Position numbers and translations under genes: made by a program. Below the pieces are notes generated by a model that saw only the letters and a program-made list of their open reading frames with translations, had not been told where the DNA came from and ran no database searches. Positions 19,923 to 29,174 of a stretch of DNA of 64,000 bases are shown in pieces. The stretch spans positions 248,001 to 312,000 of the forward strand of contig BGKB01000037.1 in assembly GCA_003116975.1 (NCBI GenBank), written 5' to 3'. Numbering within the stretch: position 1 is the stretch's first letter; each line of letters opens with the position of its first letter. Origin of the DNA: Aurantiochytrium sp. KH105 (lineage: Eukaryota; Sar; Bigyra; Thraustochytrida; Thraustochytriidae).

Positions 19923-20846
19923 TCACATAGAGAGAGAAAGAGCTTCCATACGTTGGGTCTCTCGACGAATGCTCGACAGCAGGCGGCGCACAGTGCGATC
20001 CGTTTCCCGGGGTGCCGCGAGAGGGACGACCGAGCTGCCATCCATGCGGGGTTTGTGCTTGGCTTCCTTATATGCAACTACGTCGAGTTGCGATGGGGAC
20101 GTAGAAATTTGTGCAACAGAGTCGAGATTGGCGCGTGGCCGTCGCTTAGGGATCTCGCAATAGATGGCGTTGCGTTCGCGGTGCAAATGCTTGTCACAAA
20201 GAGTCTGAACGCGGCGCGCATCGTCTCCTTCTGTCCGCGGTCCGTGAGAAAGAGGGTCCAAGTGGTTGTTGGCTGCTGGTCCCAATTCAGCTTTGCGGAA
20301 AGCCTTGCGGATTTCCGCGCGAAAGGTTTTTTTCTTGCGACCATTTGCATAGAAAAAGGGGCCCTGAGCGCCGCTTCCACGGGTCTGAAGATCGTTGGCA
20401 GCGTCTGGTGCGAGCTCTGCCATGGACGTATGCACGCCCGTATGATGCAACGACGGCACGGCTACAGGTTCAACGAGAAGCTTGCTAAAGTCAGACACAT
20501 CGTAGCCTGCGTGCACGAAGTGGAAATGTTGTTAGTTGGTCAAGTCTGCGACTATGAATTGGGGAGAGAAGCATCAACCCTGCGACCTACCTTTGCCATT
20601 GCGCTCTTTAAGGGTGCAAATGTTAAATACGTCGAGAAAGGGCGCAGGTGCGTCGGATTCGCGCGCCACGGGTGGACCGAGCAGTTTTGCGAGCGCTTCG
20701 GGATCAAGCGCATCGGTCATGCCCACCACGGGAACCTGGACTTCATTGTTGCTCCCGCGCTCCTTCGATTCTCCTTGTGCCATGAGCGCGCCCACGTCTG
20801 CGGCAGCGTCTGCCCTAGCGTCCGTGTTTGGGTCCGCGGGGCTCAT
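19923..20846 (-). CDS. Unrecognised protein, two exons
   Basis: Model: complement of 20591-20846 joined to 19923-20506, intron 20507-20590 (84 bp). The donor AAAG before GTAGGT and the acceptor CACGCAG before GCTACG are good, and the phase-1 join keeps one frame, giving 279 residues. Exon 1 is acidic and Ala-rich, with a possible short conserved core P-F-L-D-V-F-N-I-C-T. Exon 2 is basic, with a K-K-K-T-F-R-A-E-I-R-K-A-F-R-K-A helix near residues 140-155 and an Arg-rich C-terminus (T-V-R-R-L-L-S-S-I-R-R-E). No signal peptide or membrane segment is seen. I do not recognise a family. Same strand as the PH-START gene upstream of it, and convergent with exportin-1. The start could be a little upstream (20924), but that leader is low complexity. 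Confidence 0.62.
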
Positions 20847-20854
20847 GTTACCTA

Positions 20855-20879
20855 GCTGGCTGGCTGGCTGGCTGGCTGG
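20855..20879 (+). repeat. Tetranucleotide repeat (GCTG)n
   Basis: About six GCTG units, 9 bp upstream of the minus-strand start codon at 20846, so probably in the 5' UTR of that gene. Confidence 0.88.
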
Positions 20880-21250
20880 TTCGCGAGCGTGGAAAAGTGA
20901 GAGACAGAGAGATGCACTTGGCAAGATCTCGCTGGCGCGCGCGGGCGCACGTGCTGACGCGCGCCCTTCGCGCTCGCTCGCTCGCTCGCTCCCTCACTCT
21001 GTCTGTCGCTCCTGAAGACCCTCTGTTTTGCAACGCGGCAGTGATGGGAGGTGATGGTCACGCGGACCAAGGGGGACACATGGTCATAGTCCCGTGTCAC
21101 AAGGCTGCAACGGATCTGGAGCATAGCTTCCAAGCACGGGCGCATGGTTAGCAAAGCATGCATGCACGCTTGCTTGACGTGAGCGACGGAAAATGATCTT
21201 GACGGGGGGAAGGGGGGTTAGGCAGAGCGGCTGCGTCGGAAGGACCGAAT

Positions 21251-21357
21251 CTTGTTGTTGTTGTTGTTGTTGTTGTTTTATTTGTTGTGGTTGTTGTTGT
21301 TGTTATTGTTGCTGCTGCTGCCGCTGATGTTCTTGTTGTTGTTGCTAGTGCTGCTGT
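21251..21357 (+). repeat. Imperfect (TTG/CTG)n trinucleotide tract
   Basis: About 107 bp of mostly TTG with CTG blocks. It lies just downstream of the PH-START stop codon, so the transcript would carry a CAA/CAG-rich 3' UTR. Confidence 0.88.
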
Positions 21358-21387
21358 TATAAAAAGTATTCAGCCGATCGAACGGGC

Positions 21388-23736
21388 TCAGATGAGCGCC
21401 GAGGCTTCACGGAGCCCAGCGAGACTGGCCAGCATGGACGTCTGAGCCCTCCGATTAAACCACGAAGAAAAAAGCGGAGAGTGCACGTCGACCTCACTCA
21501 GGAAGGAGAGAAGACTTTCGTATCTACCACTGCTACGGAGCAGAAAGGCACAGCGCATGGACCCGGGGGTAAACCCAGAAGGCGAGGGCGCCGAGGGATG
21601 TGCGCTTGGAGTAAAGGTCCCTACGTAGCTGCCATCGTCAAGACGCATCCAGAACCGCGCAACGCAAAAGCAGCGCTTCTGCAAAGGACCGCGCAGAGAG
21701 GTCTCCATGTGCACCACATCCGCACCACGAGCGGCTTCGAGGTAGCGAACTTTGTAAAGCGTCTGGTCCCACTCGAGCTGGGTGCGCACATCGAGCAAGC
21801 GTTCAAGTACAGCACTTGGGTTGGCAGGAATGACCAGAACGCCTAAAGCGCTTTCGCCATGAACTGAGATGCGTACGCCGTTCTCCGCGCTCTCCGGCGT
21901 CCATGTCCGGCCGGCCCAAAAGGGCACTTTCATGTCCATTGCGGCGCACAAATGGTCAAAGTATTCGAGGATGAGCTTTTCTTGTTTTTCGCGGTCGTCG
22001 AGGAAATGCTCCGAGTGAGCGAGTTGCGCCGCGATCATTTCCTTGCTCAGATGCCAGGAGAGCCCGTGCACGAGGCGTGTCGATGCGTGGCCGCGGCCGT
22101 TCGCCTTGCTCACGCGTGTGATAGCCCCCGAGGATGTGCCGCTGGGCAGTGACGCAGAAGGCGCTCCTCGTTCGCCTGATTCTGGCCTTTTCGTCGGTGT
22201 GTGATGCGGATGTTGCTGTTGTTGTTTTTGCTTTTGCTTGTGCTGCTGCAACGAAGAGGCGGTGACAGAAGAAGCTGGCTTGCGCCCATCTCCGTTCAAA
22301 GGTGATGGCGGTTTGTTCGAGCCGTTGCTCTTGCCATTAGTCTGGTGCTTGTCCACTGTTGCTGGAAGCGAAGAGGACACTCCGGGGCCAGGCGCGCTAA
22401 GACTGTGTTGCGAGCGCGTCGGGCGATGACGGCTACCATTCTCGAGACGTTTGATCACGTCAGCGTCCTCGGTGAGAGCTTCGAGGATGTCGCCGGGGAC
22501 CAAAGACGCCCCGACGTCCTCGCTGAGGTCGAGAATACGGTCCTGTGTAACGTTGTAAAGGGCCACGAGATCGGGCGTGGTGGATTCTTCGTTGGCGCTG
22601 CGGCGCATAAAGGTGCGCATGGCCTCGCTGAGCAGCCAAGCGTTGGTGGAGAGATCCGAGCATTGAATGCGAAAGGTTTCGCCGCAGACAACAACCGGCT
22701 GCTTCCAGGAACGCGTTTTGGGTGGCGAGGGCATGGAGGTGGCGAAGGAGGAAGCCCCTCCAACCGCCGAGCCTGCTGACGGGGGGTCGGGAGGTGTGCC
22801 AGTGTTTGCATCACTGTCGCCATTGGCTCCATCTGTGTGGAGCGGGCTGGGTCTCGACCCGCTGTTCGCAGGACTAATGCTGTCTAGATCCTCGCCATTT
22901 TCCGTGGCAAACTCGATGCGCATGCCATTGGGGGCGCCCGTTCCCACGACGGGGCGCAAGGCGTCAATCCATGCCTCGGCCATCGCCGTGGACGTGGCAC
23001 CAAGGTTGAGAATCTTGGGCCGATTATCTTCTTCGGCACGGAGAAAGACTTTCCAGCAGTACAGCTGGCCCCAGGACGATTTATAGCTGATGAGCTCGTC
23101 TTCGAGGCGCGCGGCATGAAGCTGTATGATGGATTTGGGTTCGATGCCGAAGACGTGGCCATCGCGGAATTCGTAGAGACGTTTTCTTTTCGTGTCCAGC
23201 ACGTAGTAATAGAGTTCACATTTGTGCAGCATGGTGAAGTTCCTAAACAGGTATCCGCATGGGGATCCTGCGTCCACGGGCGGGTGTCCGCTGAGCACGA
23301 CGGGCTCCTTGCTGGCTTCGAGGGTCGACACCTTGCTCTGCGCCCCGTTGGCTGCGTCGCTCAGTTGCGGTGAGCTGGCGGAAGAGCGCATCGCGCCGGT
23401 GTGCTTATCCTGCGCTGCCGATGGGATGTGTGCGTGGGGGGCAAAATCGCGCGCCGCGCGTGCGCTCGCGCGCCCGTGCGCGGCCTCGGCCTCGGCTTCG
23501 CCCGCTCGCTCCGCGGCAGTCGCTGCCGAAAATGAGCAAGATGCTTGCTTACTATCTTCGTCCAGGCTCTTTCGCTCGCGCGTACGTTCGCAAGCGCGTA
23601 AGGCCGCAGAGGAGCAGTGGCCGCGTGCGCGCGCGCGCGCGCGTGTCCGTCGACGTGTGCGCGTGTGTGTCGGGGTTATGCGCGTCGCGAGGTCTCTGCG
23701 CGTGCGTATCCGCGCCTTTGGGATTTGCTCTGCCAT
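21388..23736 (-). CDS. PH-START lipid-binding protein (EDR2-like without the EDR2_C domain)
   Basis: 782 residues from the first ATG. A PH domain spans about residues 158-260 (G-Y-L-F-R-N-F ... W-I-D-A-L-R-P-V). A long Ser/Pro/Gln-rich, probably disordered, middle follows. A START domain covers about 589-778 (V-P-F-W-A-G-R-T-W then L-E-W-D-Q-T-L-Y-K-V-R-Y-L-E, typical of START lipid pockets). PH domains bind phosphoinositides and START domains carry a lipid, so a membrane-targeted lipid transfer or sensing role is likely. The order PH then START is that of plant EDR2, but the EDR2 C-terminal domain is missing. The first ~115 residues are Arg/Ala/Thr low complexity that may be 5' UTR; translation from the ATG at 23391 (667 residues) is a good alternative. 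The divergent neighbour carries an EDR2_C domain. Confidence 0.85.
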   Translation of the reverse strand: MAEQIPKARIRTRRDLATRITPTHTRTRRRTRARARARGHCSSAALRACERTRERKSLDEDSKQASCSFSAATAAERAGEAEAEAAHGRASARAARDFAPHAHIPSAAQDKHTGAMRSSASSPQLSDAANGAQSKVSTLEASKEPVVLSGHPPVDAGSPCGYLFRNFTMLHKCELYYYVLDTKRKRLYEFRDGHVFGIEPKSIIQLHAARLEDELISYKSSWGQLYCWKVFLRAEEDNRPKILNLGATSTAMAEAWIDALRPVVGTGAPNGMRIEFATENGEDLDSISPANSGSRPSPLHTDGANGDSDANTGTPPDPPSAGSAVGGASSFATSMPSPPKTRSWKQPVVVCGETFRIQCSDLSTNAWLLSEAMRTFMRRSANEESTTPDLVALYNVTQDRILDLSEDVGASLVPGDILEALTEDADVIKRLENGSRHRPTRSQHSLSAPGPGVSSSLPATVDKHQTNGKSNGSNKPPSPLNGDGRKPASSVTASSLQQHKQKQKQQQQHPHHTPTKRPESGERGAPSASLPSGTSSGAITRVSKANGRGHASTRLVHGLSWHLSKEMIAAQLAHSEHFLDDREKQEKLILEYFDHLCAAMDMKVPFWAGRTWTPESAENGVRISVHGESALGVLVIPANPSAVLERLLDVRTQLEWDQTLYKVRYLEAARGADVVHMETSLRGPLQKRCFCVARFWMRLDDGSYVGTFTPSAHPSAPSPSGFTPGSMRCAFLLRSSGRYESLLSFLSEVDVHSPLFSSWFNRRAQTSMLASLAGLREASALI

Positions 23737-24844
23737 CGCCACGTACTATACTGAACATTCATGAAAAGGCGATGATAGCCAGCGAGCGACCAGCGACGCT
23801 TCTCGTTCATCGTCGTCGTTCTACCCTTCGTTCTACATTCACAGCTACGGCTGTTTGCACCAAGAAGGAGAGCGAGAATAAGCACCGGACGGCCTCTGTC
23901 AGCGTATGCCGGTGCCTCAGTTGCTTCGTCTAAAGCGGATGAGCTCGTACATGGCTTCATTCATCACAAAGAAGAAGAACAAGAAGAAGAAAAAGGAGAA
24001 GAAGGAGGCCACGAATGTCACATCATCAGTGGCGAACGCCTCGGTGGCGAGCCTATGATCGAATGAGTAGTGGCGAGCTTTTTTTCACACGCGCTGCTCG
24101 AAGCCCCTTAGATTTCAAGTTTCAAGGCCACGGAAGAAGTCGCCGAGGCCATCGATCAGGAGCGTCGTCATGCGTACAGTGAGCGATACCTCGCATTTGC
24201 AGAGCAGCACACAAGCAAGATAATCTACATTACAACAAAGCACTCTTTCCACCGAGGCATGGCAAATTCCCTCCCCCTCCCTCCCTTCCCAAGCCTCTGC
24301 CCAGCTTGTCGCGGCTGCTTGTCGGCACTATTTCCAGGCCACCAGTCAGTCCCCTGCCGTGCGTCCTCGTCGCCGAGACTCGCCCACCCGCATCTTGGCC
24401 CCGCACAACATACATGCATGCATGCATGCTCATTCCCAGCGCGTGCGGCACGTTCTCGCCGTCGATGCCGTCGCGCTGCCAAGATCCCGCCGTCGCGCGC
24501 GTTGGACACACGCGGAGGCAACTGCGAACTGAACGGAGGCCGGATCCCCGGTCGGCCGCATCGCCAGCCAGGAACTAACAGTCACCATGGTCAGTGTATA
24601 CGTGCGCGTTCTCCGCCGCCTTGTGCACGGCCGTCTTCGACGTCATCGTCGGGGCGACACCATCGTCTCGAGGGCGAACGAACGACCGCGCGGCAGCGGG
24701 CAGCCGGAAGAACGATCGCGGCGCCGCCACGGCAGCTCCGCGCGGCAGGGCCCCCCCGCGCGGCCAGGGCGAGCGGGCGCGACGCGGAGGGAGGGAGGGA
24801 GGGGTTCCGTGCATGGCCGCCGCGCTGTCTCCTCGATCTTTGCC

Positions 24845-24864
24845 GATCCGATCCGATCCGATCC
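24845..24864 (+). repeat. Pentanucleotide repeat (GATCC)4
   Basis: Four perfect GATCC units followed by degenerate copies to about 24880. Confidence 0.88.
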
Positions 24865-25337
24865 AATTCGATCCAATCCGCCCCGCCGCGCTGGGCGCCG
24901 CGACTCCGACTGACTGCGCCGCCGCCGCGGGCCGCGTCCGTCGCCCACGCGCCCGCCGCGGCGGCAGGGCGGGCGGCGGGGGCGCGCCATGCGCGGGTGG
25001 ATGCGTGCGCGCATTTGCGAGCGGGAGTCGGATAAAGTCCGGCTGAGGATGCTGGAATGCATCTCGCATTATCATAAGCCATGCCGGCGGCTCCAGCGCA
25101 TGGCACCGCATCCGGAGCCGCGGCGCGAGGCTGCGCAAAGCGGCGCGCGCAGTGCAGAGGGTTCGTTGTTTGCGTGGCTGCCTGTTCGATGTCTGTCTGT
25201 GTGTCGCGGGGTTGTTCGTCTGGCCGATGGGCGGGAGGAATTCGACGGGCGGGAGGAATTCCAGGCTCATTCATGGCGCCGGCGCGAGTAGGAAAGAAAG
25301 AAAAAAGGAAAAGCAAGCAAGCAAGCAAGCAATCGAT

Positions 25338-25339
25338 GA

Positions 25340-25434
<95 letters not shown>
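25338..25434 (+). repeat. Homopurine microsatellite (GAAA)24
   Basis: 97 bp of uninterrupted GAAA, preceded by AAGC repeats (25313-25330). It ends about 310 bp upstream of the SEC14-EDR2_C start codon. A pure purine strand of this length can form triplex DNA. Confidence 0.95.
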
Positions 25435-25744
25435 GAGAATGCAGAAGAAGTCGCAAAATTCAAAATTCAAACCCAAAGCAAGCCCGACCCGACTCGAGGC
25501 TCGCGACGCGGCGCGGCGCAGGCAGCGAGACGGACGGACAGGCCTCGGCGCGCAGGCGCGGCCGCGGCCGAGCGGGCCGGCCTGCCGGCGCCGGCGCGGG
25601 CGCTCTCCCTCCCTCCCGCCCGCCCCCGCGCCCGCCCGCGGGTCGCTCCCGCCTTCCCCCGCTCGCCCGCCCGGCCGAGCTCTCTTTTTCAGCAAGGCAG
25701 ACAGAGACAGCCAGGCGGGCAGGCAAAGGGAAAGCAGCGCGGCC

Positions 25745-28700
25745 ATGGCGCACCTGGAGCCGGCGGGCGAGGCGAAGGCCGGCGAGGACGCGCGCAGCGA
25801 GGAGGCGCAGGGGCAGGGGCAGGAGCTGGGCGGGGCCGAGGAGGCCGGCGACCCCGTGGCGCAGGACAAGCTGGATGCCCTGCGCGAGCGCCTCAGCAGC
25901 AACGCCGAGGCGTGCGCCCTTGTGAAATCGAAGGACCTGCAAGATGCCAGCCTCGGCCGCTTCCTCCGCGCACGCGACGGAGACGTGGACGCGGCCTTCG
26001 CGCAGATGCTCAACGTGCTGCGCTGGCGCCGCGAGCACAAGGTAGACCTGATTCTCGAGCGGGACTACGAGTTCGTGGCCCAGGATCGATGGGGCATGGC
26101 GTACTGGCACGGCAAGGATAACTTTGGCCGCCCCATCCTTATCATACGCGGCATCAGGCATGACCCCACGCTCTTTAGCACAGAGACCACCGTTCGCTAT
26201 CTGATCTGGAAACTCGAGACCAAGCTCACGGAGCCCGACGTGGACGATGTCGTCGTCATCTTTGACTTTATCAACATGGGCCGACACAACCTGGACATGA
26301 GACTGGTGCGCATTATGATTCCACTGCTCCTTAACTTTTACCCCGAGCGTCTCGGTGTCTGCCTCGTCTATCCGACCTTGCAAATCATGTGGATTCTCTG
26401 GAAAATGGTCTCCAAGGCCTTTGACGAAAAGACCGAAAAGAAGTTCGTCTTTGTCCGCGAGCAAAAGAGGGACAACAAGTTCCTTCGACTCATTCCCGCG
26501 GATCAGCTGCAAACGCGCTTTGGCGGCACGAGCACAGCGGAATTTGGTACCGACCTGCTCGGCCTCATTCCGCCAGACTCCCTCGTCAAGGGTGAGACAA
26601 GCGAAGGTGCAGATGACTTTGCACATCACCGGCGCCTGCAGCGCGAGATGGAGGACAACGATCCACAAAAGGGGCAAAAAATGTGGCTACTGAACGGTGA
26701 AAACCAAGGAGGAGCAGAACTAGATCTTGGTGGTGAAGATTTGCAACAGCAGGCCAAGACAAGTGGTAGTCGTGGCGCAACGGAGCGGATGCGACCGCGA
26801 GGCTTGTCGCAAGACTGCGTGGGCCCCCGCGCATTCGCATCTCTCTCCTTGGACGCTGAGAGTGGTGCCTTTGACGCAGACGTGGCAGTGCGCGAGTACG
26901 AAGGACCCATCATCGACGAGGACGATGACTTTCGCGCCTTTATGGATGCCCGAGACCAGGACATTGACAGATTCCAGGTGCGGCTCAGGTATCAAGTGTC
27001 GCACCTCTGCATGGATAGCCCCGACTCTAATTCGGATGATGCTTCGTCGACCATTAGTCCTGCGAGTGACAGCCACACGTATGGTGCCAATAACATTCAC
27101 GTGTCCATGAGCGACGTAGGTACCGTGGCAACCTCTCGGACGACGGGAGCGAAGCGCGCCAGAATCAAGCAATTCTTCCGCCGCAAGGTCTTGCGTCGCC
27201 GGTCTGATCAAACGACCAAAAAGAAGAAGAAGGAGCTTGCTGCGACATCTTCATTGGATCAGCTTTTGACCAAACCACCCAAGGACGAGTCCACGATCGC
27301 GTCTGAGATTGCCGAGGCAGCCGAGGCTGCCGCCGCTTTGCAGGCCGCGCGCGCGCAGGCTGAAGAGGACGCTCGCATTCTGTACACGAGGTTGCGCTCT
27401 ACTTCTGGTTCCACAAGCCAGCAAATGCACGAGCAACATGTCAAGGCCCAAAGCCGGCCTCGCATGGAGGGCATGGAGCATCGGTCGCTGTCGAGCTCCA
27501 ATCTCCTGCCGCAGTCCCCGTCTCGTCGTGGCGTCGGTACGCCGGGGCGAGCGACGTCTTTCCGACGCTCTCGCCGACACCGTGGTTCGCGCGAAGAAAA
27601 GGTCGCCTCGCTCGGGTTCACGCCAGACAAGATCAAGTTCGTCATGGAGGCCGGCGCTTCAATGAAGCGCGTCCCGTACGAGGATCCTGGACGCGAATGC
27701 AACACGTGGTCCCCATGCTCTGCTGCTCGCTTCATGACCCGTATCGGGCCGGACTACAAGCGCAAAAAGCTTAAGGAGCCCTCCGGTTCTGCGATTTACG
27801 ATTGCGTATGTATGGACGTCTGGTCGCTGCAGAGCAAGCGTCCGAACATTGGGAGTTACATGCAGCTTCCCACGCAGCATTCTCAATCAACCTCTGGTGC
27901 GGGACCGGGGGCACCTGACGCTGCGGCACCTCTTCCAGAGCTTTTGATTGTCAACATCATGATGCCTGGGTACCCGCCGAGCGGTCCGTTTTCCAAGAAG
28001 CGTATCGACGGACCGGGCCAGAGCATTGTCCTTTTCGCCAAACTAAGCAATTGGGCAAAGGAAAACCCCGAGGACCCCAGCGTGCAGTTGTGGAGCCGTT
28101 TCGTGCACGTCTATGATGGCGACAAGTTTCGCGAGCGACTCAAGATGATCACACGACTCGAAAACGCTGACGAGATCAATTTGGGGCGCATTGAACGCGC
28201 CCTTTTGACGAAATATAATGGAACACCCTGGCTCGTGCGGCCCGAGTACGAGTTTCACAAGGGCGAGGGTTACTTTGAGATTTGCATCGACTTTCATCGT
28301 TTCGCGTACTTTGCCCTTAGTAATGCGATGCCTGTCCTGGATCGCGTGTTCAACGCCATGATCGACTGCGCTCTCATTGTGCAGGCGGAGAAGGACCAGG
28401 AGATGCCGGAACGCGTCCTTGTGTGCGCAACACTTCGATGTTTGAACCTTAAAGAAGCCCCGGAGATTGATCTCGTCGCGCTTACCGACGAATCGAAGCG
28501 CAAGTCTTCGCGCCTCCACGGGGTTGGCACCTCCTTCATCGACCGGGATGGCCGCGTGCATAGCTTAGCTAAACATTCCCAAACGCCGACCTCCGCGCGC
28601 CGCGTAAGCGACGTCGCCGAGGGCAATGAACCAAGTCCAGAGACGAGCCCTGCAAACATTAGCAATCGTAACAAGGAGAGCTCTGTGCGGTCTGATGCTA

Positions 28701-28936
28701 CGACGTCTCGTGCTGCACCCGAAGGAAAGCATGCTCACGATAGAGCAGGACTGGCGGCATCAGGCAAGGCCACATCCGCTGGGAAGTCCTCTGGCTCGGC
28801 TCGAAAGCTTGCGCCAATGCTCATGACGTTCGTGCTTCTGACGCTCTTGGCGTTTCTTTTGGCGTCACTCTACGGCTCACCCTCGAGACCATCGCTTGTC
28901 GAGGAGGAGACGGAGGTGGTGGAGATTTCTGAATAA
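25745..28936 (+). CDS. SEC14 (CRAL-TRIO) - EDR2_C (DUF1336) fusion with C-terminal membrane anchor
   Basis: A single exon of 1063 residues. The ATG at 25745 (GGCC-ATG-G) is chosen because the upstream frame is repeat and GC-rich leader. A SEC14-type CRAL-TRIO lipid-transfer domain spans ~45-262 (R-F-L-R-A-R-D-G-D-V at its start, Y-P-E-R-L-G-V and F-D-E-K-T-E-K-K-F in the lipid gate). A disordered Ser-rich linker carries a basic K-K-K-K-K stretch. An EDR2_C/DUF1336 domain covers ~620-907 (N-T-W-S-P-C, N-I-M-M-P-G-Y-P-P, L-I-V-Q-A-E-K-D-Q-E-M-P-E-R-V-L). A single hydrophobic helix at ~1022-1043 lies near the C-terminus, as in tail-anchored proteins. It probably moves or senses phosphoinositide/sterol-type lipids at a membrane contact. 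The Pfam-style names are by recognition. Convergent with the GTPase gene. Confidence 0.92.
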   Translation: MAHLEPAGEAKAGEDARSEEAQGQGQELGGAEEAGDPVAQDKLDALRERLSSNAEACALVKSKDLQDASLGRFLRARDGDVDAAFAQMLNVLRWRREHKVDLILERDYEFVAQDRWGMAYWHGKDNFGRPILIIRGIRHDPTLFSTETTVRYLIWKLETKLTEPDVDDVVVIFDFINMGRHNLDMRLVRIMIPLLLNFYPERLGVCLVYPTLQIMWILWKMVSKAFDEKTEKKFVFVREQKRDNKFLRLIPADQLQTRFGGTSTAEFGTDLLGLIPPDSLVKGETSEGADDFAHHRRLQREMEDNDPQKGQKMWLLNGENQGGAELDLGGEDLQQQAKTSGSRGATERMRPRGLSQDCVGPRAFASLSLDAESGAFDADVAVREYEGPIIDEDDDFRAFMDARDQDIDRFQVRLRYQVSHLCMDSPDSNSDDASSTISPASDSHTYGANNIHVSMSDVGTVATSRTTGAKRARIKQFFRRKVLRRRSDQTTKKKKKELAATSSLDQLLTKPPKDESTIASEIAEAAEAAAALQAARAQAEEDARILYTRLRSTSGSTSQQMHEQHVKAQSRPRMEGMEHRSLSSSNLLPQSPSRRGVGTPGRATSFRRSRRHRGSREEKVASLGFTPDKIKFVMEAGASMKRVPYEDPGRECNTWSPCSAARFMTRIGPDYKRKKLKEPSGSAIYDCVCMDVWSLQSKRPNIGSYMQLPTQHSQSTSGAGPGAPDAAAPLPELLIVNIMMPGYPPSGPFSKKRIDGPGQSIVLFAKLSNWAKENPEDPSVQLWSRFVHVYDGDKFRERLKMITRLENADEINLGRIERALLTKYNGTPWLVRPEYEFHKGEGYFEICIDFHRFAYFALSNAMPVLDRVFNAMIDCALIVQAEKDQEMPERVLVCATLRCLNLKEAPEIDLVALTDESKRKSSRLHGVGTSFIDRDGRVHSLAKHSQTPTSARRVSDVAEGNEPSPETSPANISNRNKESSVRSDATTSRAAPEGKHAHDRAGLAASGKATSAGKSSGSARKLAPMLMTFVLLTLLAFLLASLYGSPSRPSLVEEETEVVEISE

Positions 28937-29174
28937 CAACATACCTAATTCTGATTTTGTTGCTGGTTGTTCGCATGGCATGCATCTCAATGCACGCAAT
29001 AATGCATGCCTGCATGCCTGCATGCGAGCGATCAGCGTTTTGAGAGACTACTAATTTTGATTTCCAACTTGGCCCTGATTTGCTTTTACACGAGGAGACA
29101 GACGGAAGAGACAAGAGATCGGTATTTTGGTTTTGAGCTCCTAAAGATGATGCAGAACAACATTATGTATTGAA

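Larger units (their letters stand above)
20847..21387. other. Intergenic between tandem minus-strand genes
   Basis: 541 bp holding the promoter of the gene ending at 19923 and the 3' UTR of the PH-START gene. It contains the CTGG repeat close to the start codon and the TTG/CTG-rich tract near the PH-START stop codon. Confidence 0.55.
23737..25744. other. Divergent intergenic region, PH-START / SEC14-EDR2_C
   Basis: 2.0 kb between two divergent lipid-protein genes. It contains an A/G-rich part near 23960-24010, a CATGC palindromic run (24413-24428), four tandem GATCC units (24845-24864), GC-rich DNA, and a long GAAA tract at 25338-25434. Several long frames (up to ~290 codons) overlap in different frames and end in the repeat. 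None has a domain, so I call no gene. Confidence 0.55.
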
